64,000 bases of DNA, taken from Crocinitomicaceae bacterium (GTDB taxonomy: Bacteria; Bacteroidota; Bacteroidia; Flavobacteriales_G; Salibacteraceae). How positions within the stretch are numbered: position 1 is the first letter of the stretch; each line of letters opens with the position of its first letter. Positions 7,901 to 16,409 of the stretch are shown one piece after another. The stretch is from NCBI GenBank assembly GCA_002713215.1, contig PAVO01000019.1:1-64000 (forward strand), in the 5' to 3' direction. Below the pieces are notes generated by a model, which saw nothing but the letters and a program-made list of their open reading frames with translations, searched no databases and was not told the origin of the DNA. The position numbers and the translations under genes were made by a program.

Positions 7901-10588
7901 CTCACCACAACAGGTGAAGTTAAAATACCAACTGGCGCCGGAGCAGGCAAAGTGCTCACTAGTGATGCGAATGGTGTTGCAACTTGGCAAACCACCGCTA
8001 CTAGCACCCCAACCAATGTTGCTGATGCGGATGCCGATACTAAAATTCAGGTTGAAGAATCCACTGATGAAGATGCAATTCGGTTTGATGTTGCTGGAAC
8101 AGAAAAATGGGTAATGACAGGAAGTCGATTAGAATCTAAGAATACTGGTTCGTCGGTGTTTATAGGAGACGGTGCAGGAGCAAATGACGATTTATCCTAC
8201 AATAGAAACGTATTTATTGGTGATTCTGCTGGTGCTGCAAATACAACCGGTACATATAATACCGTTTCTGGTTTTCAATCTCTAAAAACCAACACCACAG
8301 GTATATGGAATACTGCAATTGGTTATAAAACTCTACATAGTAATGTTTCTGGAAAAAATAATGTCGCAATTGGAGGTAACGCTCTAAGGAACAACACCAC
8401 CGGAGAAAATAATGTAGCTACTGGTTTGGGTGCTTTATTCAATAATACAACTGGGAAATTTAATGTTGCATTGGGAACTGGTTCACTAGCAGCGAACACA
8501 ACAGGAACGGATAATACTGCAACGGGAAACAATTCACTTTCGAAAAACACAACGGGAAATCAAAATACAGCCTATGGCGCTGCATCTCTTTATTTTAACA
8601 CAACAGGATCTAAGAATGTTGCTGCTGGTTTTTATTCTTTATTCAAAAACACTACTGGACATTCAAATTCTGCGGTGGGCTATCAAGCGCTCTTAAATAA
8701 TACGACGGGCTATGAAAATTCTGCAATTGGTAACAATTCACTCAACAAAAACACTACAGGTTTTCAGAATGTTGCTAATGGGGTAAGTGCACTCCATAAT
8801 AACACAACAGGAAACTATAATGTGGCAGTAGGAGCCTATGTTCTTGTTGAAAACACAACAGGAAGTTTTAATACAGCTGTAGGTAGAGCCGCTCTAACCA
8901 AAAACACTACAGGACACAGCAATTCGGCTATTGGTAGTTCTACCTTAGTGAATAACACTACTGGGTTTCGAAATACAGCTTCTGGATACAACGTATTGAA
9001 TAAGAACACCACAGGAAGTGATAACTCTTCTTATGGAGCACTAGCTATGGAAAACCATACTACTGGCGGAGGAAACAGCGCCTTTGGTGTTGCAGCTTTA
9101 CGGGCAAATACAACTGGTGGGTATAACTCTGCATTTGGTCAGGATGGCTTGGCTCAGAATACAACAGGCTCATACAACATTGCCGTGGGACGACGTGCAC
9201 TATTTAAAAACACTACCGCGAGCAATAATGTAGCTGTTGGAGGTTTTGCCCTTCAAGAAAATACAACAGGATATAATAATAGTGCCCTTGGCCATGAAGC
9301 ATTAAAAAGTAACACAACAGCTTTTAATAATGTTGCCGTTGGTAATTATTCCCTTCATAAAAATACTATAGGATCGCATAATAGTGCCCTTGGTTTAAAC
9401 GCTTTAAATAATAACACTACGGGTGGTTTTAATTCCGCGGTAGGTACTCGAGCACTATATAGTAATACAACAGCAATTAAAAATGTTGCCGTTGGTGCTT
9501 ATTCCCTTTATAAAAACACTACTGGTCAGTACAACACCGCTGTTGGCGTTGATGCATTGCATAATAATACAACAGCTTCTAGTAATGTTGCATTCGGTCA
9601 CCGCGCATTGTACAGTAACACAACAGGTACTGACAATCTTGCAATTGGTGAAAATGCGCTTGAGAAAAACACAACAGGTCCTGGCAATCTCGCAATTGGA
9701 AAAACAGCCCTTCAAAATAATACAACAGGATTCAGTAATCTCGCAATAGGACAGATAGCTCTTCAAAATAATACAACAGGATTCGGAAATCTCGCAATTG
9801 GTTACCAGTCACTTAATGCTAATACTACTGGTACCCGGAATATTGCAACAGGTTTTGGAGCGCTAGCTGCTACTACTACAGGAAGTAATAATGTTAGTTA
9901 TGGATATCGGACGTTGAGATTAAACGTTACAGGAAGTAATAACCTTGCAATGGGTTATGAAGCCGGTTATTTGTCAACAGGTTCAGGTAACGTATTTTTA
10001 GGTAGTAGAGCTGGATTTAACGAGACCGGTAGTAACAAACTGTACATTGATAATAGCAATACCTCCACACCTTTAATCCATGGAGATTTCTCTACGGATA
10101 GAATAGGAATTAACCGGGTAGCAACTACCAATACCTTGGAAGTTGGCGGAAATGCCAGTAAAGCTTCGGCTGGTTCCTGGTTGGGTAACTCCGATAAGCG
10201 CCTTAAAACTGATATCATTTACATGAACAGCGAGGAAATGCTTGCCAAGGTGTTGGATATGAAAGGAGTGTCCTATCAATGGAACGATACAGTTACTGGT
10301 ATTCAACGACCAGAAGGTGTACGTTTTGGGTTTATTGCTCAAGACTTACAAAAAGTTTGGCCTACAAATGTTAGCACGGATAATCTGGGATACTTGCAAA
10401 CTGCTTATGGAGAGTATGATCCCATGTTTGTTGAGGCCATTAAGGCGTTGACCAAAAGAACCGAAGAGCTTAAGGATGCCCAAGTTCAATTGAAAGCCAG
10501 TATGGAAGAATTAGAGGCTTTGAAAGCACAAATGGACGTGATTAGAGCGAGCATTTCAGAATTAAAAGGTAGAGCTTCTATTAAATAG
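4979..10588 (+). CDS. Large repetitive adhesin-like protein with C-terminal S74 chaperone domain
   Basis: 1869 residues. Signal peptide 1-19. A beta-rich N-terminal domain (20-150) is followed by thirteen about 21-residue repeats around ALGYVAGPHTVDT (about 170-470), three cassettes beginning DADADTKIQVEE, and 33 units of exactly 17 residues (consensus NxAxG..AL..NTTG..) resembling trimeric-autotransporter head repeats. The end carries a peptidase S74 / intramolecular-chaperone domain: SDKRLKTDI with the predicted self-cleavage serine, then GFIAQDLQKVWP and a coiled coil to the C-terminus. In phage tail spikes and related proteins this domain directs trimerisation and is then cut off. A trimeric beta-solenoid fibre at the cell surface is likely. 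It lacks a T9SS sorting domain, unlike its neighbours. Confidence 0.85.
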   Translation: MKSLFITIGLVLTSFLALAQAPSNITYQAVIRNTDQSLVSNKTVGLQISILSGSETGPVEYQETHTPQTNQNGLLTVEIGSGTVVSGDLSAIDWSKGPFFIKTETDPTGGSNYTITGTSKLQSVPFALYSNVASKLIGGEKDSIFLKSVAGGITSADTTKWNNPAQTSQIDSAGIAALGYVAGPHTVDTKLDSTGVASLGYVAGPKTVDTDDQTLSLSGDTLTIADGNSVRLGSIDTKLDSTGVAALGYVAGPHTVDTKLDSNGIAALGYVAGPHTVDTKLDSAGVAALGYVAGPKTIDTDTQLDSAGVAALGYVAGPHTVDTKLDSAGVAALGYVAGPKTIDTDTQLDSAGVAALGFVAGPHTVDTKLDSSGIAALGYVAGSKTIDTDTQLDSAGVAALGYVAGPHTVDTKLDSSGVAALGFVAGPHTVDTKLDSFGIAALGYVAGAHTIDTKLDSAGIAALGFVAGTPAAATDLKDADADTKIQVEETADDDKIRFDVAGTEKWVMTGSRLEPSNTGSSVFIGGSAGSKDDLSSNGNVGVGNLSMRDNTSGSSNTAVGAASLIFNTTGTNNTANGTSALFWSKIGNDNTAVGYNALYYNNSGSDNIGVGSEAGSNNQTGSRNVSIGNQTNHNNSSPMTTGNSNNVTIGHQSGYKLGDNDSSNVLLGYQSGYNETGSNKLYIANDSSSAPLIYGDFASDSLVVNGDLTTTGEVKIPTGAGAGKVLTSDANGVATWQTTATSTPTNVVDADADTKIQVEESTDEDKIRFDVSGAENWVMVGQRLEATNAGKDVFIGEGAGKVNNNVTSTVSNVGIGQNALAKSTVSGNVVAIGNGAMENATGVSARTTAVGGGSLANNSGKFNSAFGSGAGSSNTTGERNTYVGLSSAYGNKTGSENTVVGAAALVSDSTGSQNTAIGGSAGGLNYTGSGNVFLGYKSGYNETGSNKLYIDNGPSSTPLIYGDFAKDSLVVNGDLTTTGEVKIPTGAGAGKVLTSDANGVATWQTTATSTPTNVADADADTKIQVEESTDEDAIRFDVAGTEKWVMTGSRLESKNTGSSVFIGDGAGANDDLSYNRNVFIGDSAGAANTTGTYNTVSGFQSLKTNTTGIWNTAIGYKTLHSNVSGKNNVAIGGNALRNNTTGENNVATGLGALFNNTTGKFNVALGTGSLAANTTGTDNTATGNNSLSKNTTGNQNTAYGAASLYFNTTGSKNVAAGFYSLFKNTTGHSNSAVGYQALLNNTTGYENSAIGNNSLNKNTTGFQNVANGVSALHNNTTGNYNVAVGAYVLVENTTGSFNTAVGRAALTKNTTGHSNSAIGSSTLVNNTTGFRNTASGYNVLNKNTTGSDNSSYGALAMENHTTGGGNSAFGVAALRANTTGGYNSAFGQDGLAQNTTGSYNIAVGRRALFKNTTASNNVAVGGFALQENTTGYNNSALGHEALKSNTTAFNNVAVGNYSLHKNTIGSHNSALGLNALNNNTTGGFNSAVGTRALYSNTTAIKNVAVGAYSLYKNTTGQYNTAVGVDALHNNTTASSNVAFGHRALYSNTTGTDNLAIGENALEKNTTGPGNLAIGKTALQNNTTGFSNLAIGQIALQNNTTGFGNLAIGYQSLNANTTGTRNIATGFGALAATTTGSNNVSYGYRTLRLNVTGSNNLAMGYEAGYLSTGSGNVFLGSRAGFNETGSNKLYIDNSNTSTPLIHGDFSTDRIGINRVATTNTLEVGGNASKASAGSWLGNSDKRLKTDIIYMNSEEMLAKVLDMKGVSYQWNDTVTGIQRPEGVRFGFIAQDLQKVWPTNVSTDNLGYLQTAYGEYDPMFVEAIKALTKRTEELKDAQVQLKASMEELEALKAQMDVIRASISELKGRASIK
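5488..6390 (+). repeat. Thirteen degenerate 63-66-bp coding repeats
   Basis: Units code for LDSxGxAALGYVAGPxTVDTK, of 21 residues or 22 where the linker is DTDTQ. Thirteen copies of the ALG(Y/F)VAG core can be counted; copy 2 is separated from copy 3 by a short unrelated insert. Variants with PHT and PKT linkers alternate in the middle, suggesting two-unit duplications. Confidence 0.85.
8258..9940 (+). repeat. 33 uninterrupted 51-bp coding repeats (17-residue solenoid)
   Basis: Thirty-three consecutive units of exactly 51 bp, with no insertion or deletion over 1683 bp. Each unit codes for N(T/V/S/L)AxGxxALxxNTTGxx. Invariant or nearly invariant positions are N1, A3, G5, L9, T13 and T14. A shortened unit follows at 9941 (NLAMGYEAGY) and leads into the final cassette. 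DNA identity between units is moderate, so the array is under length constraint rather than freshly amplified. Confidence 0.93.
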
Positions 10589-10614
10589 AAGAATAACATT
10601 AAAATCATATCATT

Positions 10615-12969
10615 ATGCGTATTAAAATTACATTACTAGTTGGTTTTTTATCGAATTTTTTGGCATTGTCCGCTCAAAATTATGAATGGACTGCAACAAG
10701 TTCTATTTCGCAATACAATGAATATTCTATAACTCATGATGCGCATGGAAATGTATATACCGTTGGTCAATTTAAAAAAACCGTGGATTTTGATCCAGGT
10801 TCTGGAACTACGAACCTAACGTCCGTAGGTGCGGAAGATGTATTTATTCAAAAATTGGACGCATCTGGGAATTTTATCTGGGCAAAGTCATTTGGAGGAA
10901 AATCTTATGATTCTCCCACCTCAGTAAAGGTAGATGCAAATGGAAATATATATGTTTTGGGTAGCTTTCGGGATACTGTTGATTTCGATCCCGGTGTTGG
11001 CATCAACAATCATATTTCAGCTGGTGTGGATGACGCTTACATACTTAAACTAGATTCATTGGGAGGATTCATTTGGGTAAAATGTTTTGGTGGGAGTTCA
11101 ATTGTATATCCTGTAGTTTTAAAATTGGACACATTCGGCCATATTTATACGTCGGGTTCCTTCTATGGAACAACAGATTTTGATCCCGGTTCAAGCGTTT
11201 ACAACTTGGGGGTAAGTTCAGGTAGTGTGCTTGACATTTTTATTCAAAAATTGGATACGGTTGGGAATTTTATTTGGGCAAGATCGTTCGGCGGTTCTAA
11301 TTATGAAGCGGTAAAGGACCTAAATGTAAATTCAACAGGAGTTGTGTATACCGCTGGTTGGTTTAGAGGAACCGTAGATTTCGACCCAGGGCTAGGAACC
11401 TCCTATCGAAGCGCTGGATCAAATGCTCGCTCATTTGTACAAAAAGTAGACACTGCTGGTAATTTTATTTGGGTAAGGGATTTTGTTGGGACTGCTATCT
11501 CTGAAGCAAGGTCGATTGAAACTGATGCTCGAGGAAATATTTATACGCTAGGGGACTTTGGCGGAACTATCGACTTTAACCCCGGCTCTGGAACTTATAA
11601 CATTACTTCTTTGGGCTCTGCTGATGCTTACATTCAAAAAATGGATTCGGCTGGAAATTTTATTTGGATCAAACGATGGGGAGGTGTTGACAATGAATCG
11701 GTTTACGATATGCAGTTAGGTTCGGATGGAAATTTATATTCCATTGGGGCATTTGGTGATACTGCAGATTTTGACCCGGGTACGGGAACCCTTAAACTTT
11801 TTTCTAACGGAAGAGCAGATGTCTTTATTCACAAAATGGATACGGCAGGAAACTTTGGCTGGGCAGTTTCTTTTGGAGGAACAGATTATGATTATGGTCA
11901 TGATTTGAGTATTAATTCTTCTAATGTTATTTATTCAACTGGTTATTTTAAAGGCAATGTTGACTTTGACCCGGGATCTGGTATTGATACCATCAATTCC
12001 GGTAATGTAAATGCTATGTTTGTTCATAAACTAAATCAATGTGTAAATACAACCGCCACTGATAGTCGAACAGTCTGTGACTCTTTAAAGTGGATCGACG
12101 GTAAAACGTATACGGCGTCCAATAATTCCGCAACCCATACTCTGTCTAATGCAGGCGGATGTGATTCCATTGTTACCCTAAACCTAACCATCAATAAGCC
12201 AACAACAAGTATGGATACTAAGACGGCCTGCGATTCGCTTACGTGGTTAGATGGTAACACCTACAAAACGGCTAACAATTCGGCTACTCATACTTTAACC
12301 AATGCTGCCGGATGTGATTCTGTGGTAACGCTGGATCTTACCGTAAACAACTCTTCTACGGGTAACGATGTGGTAACGGCCTGCTTTTCATGGAAGTGGA
12401 TCGATGGCAACACCTATACGACATCGAACAATACAGCTACCCATACCATAACCAACGCGGCAGGTTGCGATTCGATGGTTACCCTTGATTTAACGGTAAA
12501 CACCTTGGATACTTCAATCACCAAAAATGGGATAACGCTAGCGGCTAAAGACTCCAACGCTACTTATCAATGGATCGATTGTAATAATGGAAATGCACCA
12601 ATAAGTGGAGATACAAATAAGAGCTTCACAGCAACCGCGAATGGAAGTTATGCGCTGGTGATTAGCAAAAACAGTTGTACGGATACCTCAAGCTGTGTTG
12701 AAATTACCCAGGTGGGTGTAGATGATTTTTCGATTGTGAGCCTAGTGTCTATTTACCCCAACCCTACCACGGGCAACGTATACATCGACTTGATGGGCGT
12801 TGAAAAAGTTTCAGTTGATATAATTAATGCAATGGGACAAGTTGTAATGGAACGTATAGACATAAGCGACAAACACCACTTGTTAGAATTAAATGAAGAT
12901 GCTGGGGTATACTTTATCAGAATGTATACCCACAAAAAAACAGGTTCCTTTAAACTATTAATAGAGTAG
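10615..12969 (+). CDS. Secreted SBBP beta-propeller protein with T9SS sorting domain
   Basis: 784 residues. Signal peptide 1-20 (ending LSAQN). Seven SBBP-type repeats of about 64 residues follow (about 30-470), each with the pattern G.(I/V)Y..G.F..T.DFDPG ... F(I/V)QK(L/M)D..GNFIW, which fits one seven-bladed propeller. Then come three about 47-residue units (CDSLxWxDGxTY ... GCDSxVTLxLTVN), a further Ig-like unit, and a T9SS sorting domain (SIYPNPTTG, INAMGQVV, GVYFIRM). Likely surface-exposed or released; role unknown. The last 150 residues resemble those of the next gene, so the tail modules are shared within the cluster. 26 bp after the S74 gene, probably the same operon. Confidence 0.85.
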   Translation: MRIKITLLVGFLSNFLALSAQNYEWTATSSISQYNEYSITHDAHGNVYTVGQFKKTVDFDPGSGTTNLTSVGAEDVFIQKLDASGNFIWAKSFGGKSYDSPTSVKVDANGNIYVLGSFRDTVDFDPGVGINNHISAGVDDAYILKLDSLGGFIWVKCFGGSSIVYPVVLKLDTFGHIYTSGSFYGTTDFDPGSSVYNLGVSSGSVLDIFIQKLDTVGNFIWARSFGGSNYEAVKDLNVNSTGVVYTAGWFRGTVDFDPGLGTSYRSAGSNARSFVQKVDTAGNFIWVRDFVGTAISEARSIETDARGNIYTLGDFGGTIDFNPGSGTYNITSLGSADAYIQKMDSAGNFIWIKRWGGVDNESVYDMQLGSDGNLYSIGAFGDTADFDPGTGTLKLFSNGRADVFIHKMDTAGNFGWAVSFGGTDYDYGHDLSINSSNVIYSTGYFKGNVDFDPGSGIDTINSGNVNAMFVHKLNQCVNTTATDSRTVCDSLKWIDGKTYTASNNSATHTLSNAGGCDSIVTLNLTINKPTTSMDTKTACDSLTWLDGNTYKTANNSATHTLTNAAGCDSVVTLDLTVNNSSTGNDVVTACFSWKWIDGNTYTTSNNTATHTITNAAGCDSMVTLDLTVNTLDTSITKNGITLAAKDSNATYQWIDCNNGNAPISGDTNKSFTATANGSYALVISKNSCTDTSSCVEITQVGVDDFSIVSLVSIYPNPTTGNVYIDLMGVEKVSVDIINAMGQVVMERIDISDKHHLLELNEDAGVYFIRMYTHKKTGSFKLLIE

Positions 12970-13058
12970 AGCTGAAAAGAACAGTCGAAAGTTATTTGAA
13001 GTTATTTTATGGAATGTGTTACCAAAATACAAGTTGATAAACGCTAAAAACAAACAAT

Positions 13059-14342
13059 ATGAGGCAAGTCACATTAACTCTTATTTTAATCGCAATATCA
13101 GCGGTTACTCTACATGCACAGATCTATTATGACTCTCTTTCTATAACCACCTGTGATCAATATACTTGGCGTGGAAATACTTACACATCGTCTGGAATTT
13201 ATTTCGACAGCGTAAAATTGGCTACCATTGACACTGCTTTCAGTTTTACAGGCGGCGATCAAAGTTTTAACGTACCTGGTACAATATCATTTTTAAATGT
13301 AGAACTTAAGGGTGCCGGAGGTGGTGTTGGTTTTAACGACTATATTCATGCTAACGGTGGCAGCGGGGCTCATGTTAAAGGAACATTGAGCGTTTCACCT
13401 GGAGCCTTAATTAATGTAATTGTTGGTGAAGGAGGAGCATCTGGTATTAAAGATACAAATAAGGTTACCTATGGTGGCGGTACAGCTGGCACCTATATAA
13501 ATAATGGTAGCTATGGTGGTGCCGGAGGTGGTCGTACAGCTTTACAAATAAACGGAAATGACGTTGTTTCTGCTGGTGGTGGTGGCGGCGGTGGATCACC
13601 TGGTGGTTTAGCAATGATTACCGGCGGCGCTGGTGGCTCAGGTACAGGACCTAACGGTGGAGGTACTGGAGGTGGTCATCCCATAGATTCAACTGGCGGA
13701 GATGGAGCTGGTGGGTTTTCCTATTTAACAGATACGCTCTTTAAGCTTGTTACAAGTAATAATGGTGGAGCCAACAATGCGGGAGATAGTGCAGCAAAAG
13801 TTGATGGTGGAAGCGGCCAAGCTTTGATTTCCTGGGTTAAAGATAGTGTTTACGTCCTCAATTTAACAATAAACCAAAGTGATACTTCTGTTTCAATGAA
13901 TGGGTCTACACTAACAGCTAATCAAACTGGAGTGGCCTATCAGTGGTTAGATTGCGATAATAATTATTCAATTATTTCTGGAGAAACCGGACAAGCCCTA
14001 ACAGCAACAATTAACGGAAACTATGCGGTTGAGTTGAACAAAAATGGTTGTAAAGATACTTCGACTTGTGTACGTATTAAAACAGTAAGCGTTTACGAAT
14101 TTGGTAAGAGCATTGGCGTATCGGTTTATCCAAACCCAACTACGGGTTTGATTTATATCGATGTTGAAAACATTGAAAATGTATCCATTGAAGTAGTTGA
14201 CGCCTTGGGTCAAGTAGTGGTAGAGCGAAAAAATATGGAAAATACACACGAGCAGTTCATTTTGAATGAAAGCCCGGGAGTATACTTTATTCATGTGAAT
14301 TCAAATGGAGAAATAGCGACTTATAAGGTGTTGCTTAAGTAA
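13059..14342 (+). CDS. Secreted glycine-rich protein with T9SS sorting domain
   Basis: 427 residues. Signal peptide 1-20. A short CDQYTWRGNTYTSSG unit matches the repeat in the preceding gene. Residues about 60-265 form a glycine-rich domain (runs such as GGGGGGGSPGG and GGTGGGHP) bounded by beta strands, as in the glycine-rich domains of secreted bacterial proteins. The C-terminus has the same Ig-like unit as the upstream propeller protein (YQWLDCDN ... NGCKDTSTC) and a T9SS sorting domain (SVYPNPTTG, VDALGQVVV, GVYFIHV). Preceded by 89 bp of non-coding DNA and followed by a terminator at 14439, so it is probably the last gene of the secreted cluster. Confidence 0.82.
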   Translation: MRQVTLTLILIAISAVTLHAQIYYDSLSITTCDQYTWRGNTYTSSGIYFDSVKLATIDTAFSFTGGDQSFNVPGTISFLNVELKGAGGGVGFNDYIHANGGSGAHVKGTLSVSPGALINVIVGEGGASGIKDTNKVTYGGGTAGTYINNGSYGGAGGGRTALQINGNDVVSAGGGGGGGSPGGLAMITGGAGGSGTGPNGGGTGGGHPIDSTGGDGAGGFSYLTDTLFKLVTSNNGGANNAGDSAAKVDGGSGQALISWVKDSVYVLNLTINQSDTSVSMNGSTLTANQTGVAYQWLDCDNNYSIISGETGQALTATINGNYAVELNKNGCKDTSTCVRIKTVSVYEFGKSIGVSVYPNPTTGLIYIDVENIENVSIEVVDALGQVVVERKNMENTHEQFILNESPGVYFIHVNSNGEIATYKVLLK

Positions 14343-14438
14343 AATTCTAGAGCCAAGACCCCTTTTGTAAATTCCATTGAACAAAAACATTTGGGAGTTC
14401 TTCTTGGCAGACTTTTAAAATGAATAGATTAAGGAATT

Positions 14439-14463
14439 GCCTGACGAAAGTCGGGCTTTTTTT
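14439..14463 (+). terminator. Terminator closing the secreted-protein cluster
   Basis: Stem GCCTGA (14439-14444) with TCGGGC (14451-14456) and seven T. It is part of a roughly 58-bp segment (14409-14466) also found at 214-271. Confidence 0.85.
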
Positions 14464-14571
14464 ATGTGACAACTTTTGAACCAACATTTCTTTTATCCCA
14501 GCCCATTATAATGCAATCGGTTTTACTCTATTCGCAAACTGGGAAAGTATATTATTGTAGCTGCGTTGGTT

Positions 14572-15987
14572 ATGGACAAGCATAATAATATATTATCACA
14601 AAAGGCATCGATTTGGTCGAAGCTTAAAGATGCACTTAAAGGCACCGAAGCTGATTATACTAAGATCAGTTTGAAGAACGCTATCTTTTTGTTGGCCGTT
14701 CCTATGATTTTGGAGCTGGTGATGGAGTCGACATTTGCAGTTGTCGATATTTTCTTTGTCAGTAAACTAGGCCCTTCCGCCGTTGCCGCGGTTGGACTTA
14801 CCGAAACTTATTTGTTTTTGCTTTACTCTGTTGCTATGGGCCTTTCCATGGCCGTTACTGCCATCATTGCACGCCGTGTTGGTGAGAAAAAGAAGGAGGA
14901 AGGCGGAGTTGCCGCCGTTCAGTCCATTATTCTGGCTGTACTGGCTTCCCTACCATTAGCCATGGCAGGAATTTTCTTTTCAAAGGAACTGCTTTCACTT
15001 ATGGGAGGTGATCAATGGGTATTGGATCACGGTTATCGATACACCCAATGGATGCTGGGTGGAAATATGGTTATAGTCCTCATTTTTGTTATCAATGCCA
15101 TATTTAGAGGTGCTGGTGATGCCGCCATAGCTATGCGTATTCTCTGGATCTCTAATACGATAAATATAGTGCTTGACCCCATGTTAATCTTAGGCTGGGG
15201 ACCATTTCCAGCCATGGGGGTGGAAGGTGCTGCCATTGCCACCAACATTGGACGTGGAATAGGTGTATTGGTACAACTTTATGCCCTCTTTAAAGGCGGA
15301 AAACACATTCAGATCAAACTCGAACAACTCTACTGGAATGGAAAAGTAGCACTCAATATATTACGTACTTCTTTAGGTGGAATTGGGCAAATGCTAATTA
15401 GCATGACATCATGGATTTTCCTCATGCGCATATTGGCCGACATAGGGAGCGAAGTAGTGGCAGCAGCAACCATTGTAATTCGACTTTTGATGTTTACCCT
15501 TATGCCAGCATGGGGTCTGTCTAATGCTGCGGCAACCTTGGTGGGCCAAAACCTGGGTGCAGATGATGCAGATCGGGCTGAAAAATCAGTTTGGATGATC
15601 GGGTTCTACAACATGATCTACTTGGTGATTGTATCCATTCTGTATTATTTGTTTAATGAATCGCTGATGCGCATTTTTACCGATGATCCCAAGGTTATTT
15701 CCATTGGAGCCGAGTGGGTTCGCATCCTGTCCTATTCCTATTTTGTTTATGGCTGGTGGATGGTTTCTGTACAAGCCTTTAATGGTGCGGGTGATACCAA
15801 AACTCCTACCTGGATCAATGTTATCTTTTTCTGGATTATCCAAATTCCACTTTCTTATTGGCTGGCAATCGAATTGGACTGGGCCCATTCAGGTGTGTTC
15901 TGGGGAGTGTTTATTTCCGAAACCATGGTCGGGTTATTTACCCTCATGCTTTTTAGGCGTGGTAGCTGGAAAACCATGCAAGTGTAG
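14572..15987 (+). CDS. MATE family efflux transporter
   Basis: 471 residues from the ATG at 14572; the in-frame TTG two codons earlier is less likely. About twelve hydrophobic segments in two similar halves, with MATE features: the N-terminal membrane helix starts AIFLLAVPMILELVMESTFAVVD, and the second half has NAAATLVGQNLGA, the conserved substrate-pore loop. MATE pumps exchange H+ or Na+ for cationic drugs or metabolites across the inner membrane. It stands alone: 100 bp after a terminator and more than 400 bp before the next gene. Substrate cannot be told from sequence. Confidence 0.93.
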   Translation: MDKHNNILSQKASIWSKLKDALKGTEADYTKISLKNAIFLLAVPMILELVMESTFAVVDIFFVSKLGPSAVAAVGLTETYLFLLYSVAMGLSMAVTAIIARRVGEKKKEEGGVAAVQSIILAVLASLPLAMAGIFFSKELLSLMGGDQWVLDHGYRYTQWMLGGNMVIVLIFVINAIFRGAGDAAIAMRILWISNTINIVLDPMLILGWGPFPAMGVEGAAIATNIGRGIGVLVQLYALFKGGKHIQIKLEQLYWNGKVALNILRTSLGGIGQMLISMTSWIFLMRILADIGSEVVAAATIVIRLLMFTLMPAWGLSNAAATLVGQNLGADDADRAEKSVWMIGFYNMIYLVIVSILYYLFNESLMRIFTDDPKVISIGAEWVRILSYSYFVYGWWMVSVQAFNGAGDTKTPTWINVIFFWIIQIPLSYWLAIELDWAHSGVFWGVFISETMVGLFTLMLFRRGSWKTMQV

Positions 15988-16065
15988 GCATTTAGTGTCC
16001 AAAATTAACTTTACAATGGGATAATTCACCTTTGGAAAACTGAATATAACTCTTTGCCAATTGTT

Positions 16066-16245
16066 TTATTTTTCTTTCATTCCCCCGGATACCCAATCCG
16101 TGATAGAGGTTCGATCAGCTTCTGGCATCAGTCCTCGTTGTGGCATTGGGTTTTGAGTCACCTTTATTCGAATTTGGCCCTTCCGCAAAGTCCGCTGAAT
16201 ACTCGGTACGTAAGTTCAGGGAAATAATTAAAGAGTGGATGTCAG
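16066..16245 (-). pseudogene. Remnant of a c-type cytochrome-like protein (C-terminal end)
   Basis: Reading the minus strand from 16212 to the TAA at 16066 gives 48 codons ending RIKVTQNPMPQRGLMPEADR then TSITDWVSGGMKEK. The MP.RG ... I.DWV..G pattern is the usual C-terminus of small c-type cytochrome domains of Bacteroidota (methionine ligand region plus last helix). The expected preceding segment, LNLRTEYSADFAEG, is found in a different frame just upstream on the minus strand, so one frameshift separates them. No CxxCH haem motif remains further upstream. The rest of the 15988-16409 gap shows no gene. Identification rests on motif memory. Confidence 0.45.
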
Positions 16246-16360
16246 AGTAGCCGGTTCAAGGGAGAAGACTAATAATTTGAAGAACCTGTCTGTAACCATT
16301 TAATTCATCCAACCATTAAACTTCATTTAACCAAATGGCTCAAAAAGTTAATTTGGTTCG

Positions 16361-16368
16361 TATTTTTG
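16361..16368 (+). promoter_or_regulatory. Possible -7 element (TAnnTTTG) for the methyltransferase gene
   Basis: TATTTTTG matches the Bacteroidota -7 consensus and lies about 40 bases before the ATG at 16410. No TTTG stands at the usual distance upstream, so support is partial. Confidence 0.4.
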
Positions 16369-16409
16369 CCAAATTTGCAAACCTTTTTAAACACTTTCTG
16401 TCTGTTTGA

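Noticed and set aside
8258-9940. Regular 51-bp repeats resembling a CRISPR or satellite array
   Set aside because: The units are coding, in frame, without spacers, and code for a solenoid inside one long gene.
5070-10342. Many long frames on both strands inside the S74 gene
   Set aside because: They are periodic shadows of the repetitive coding sequence and have low-complexity content.
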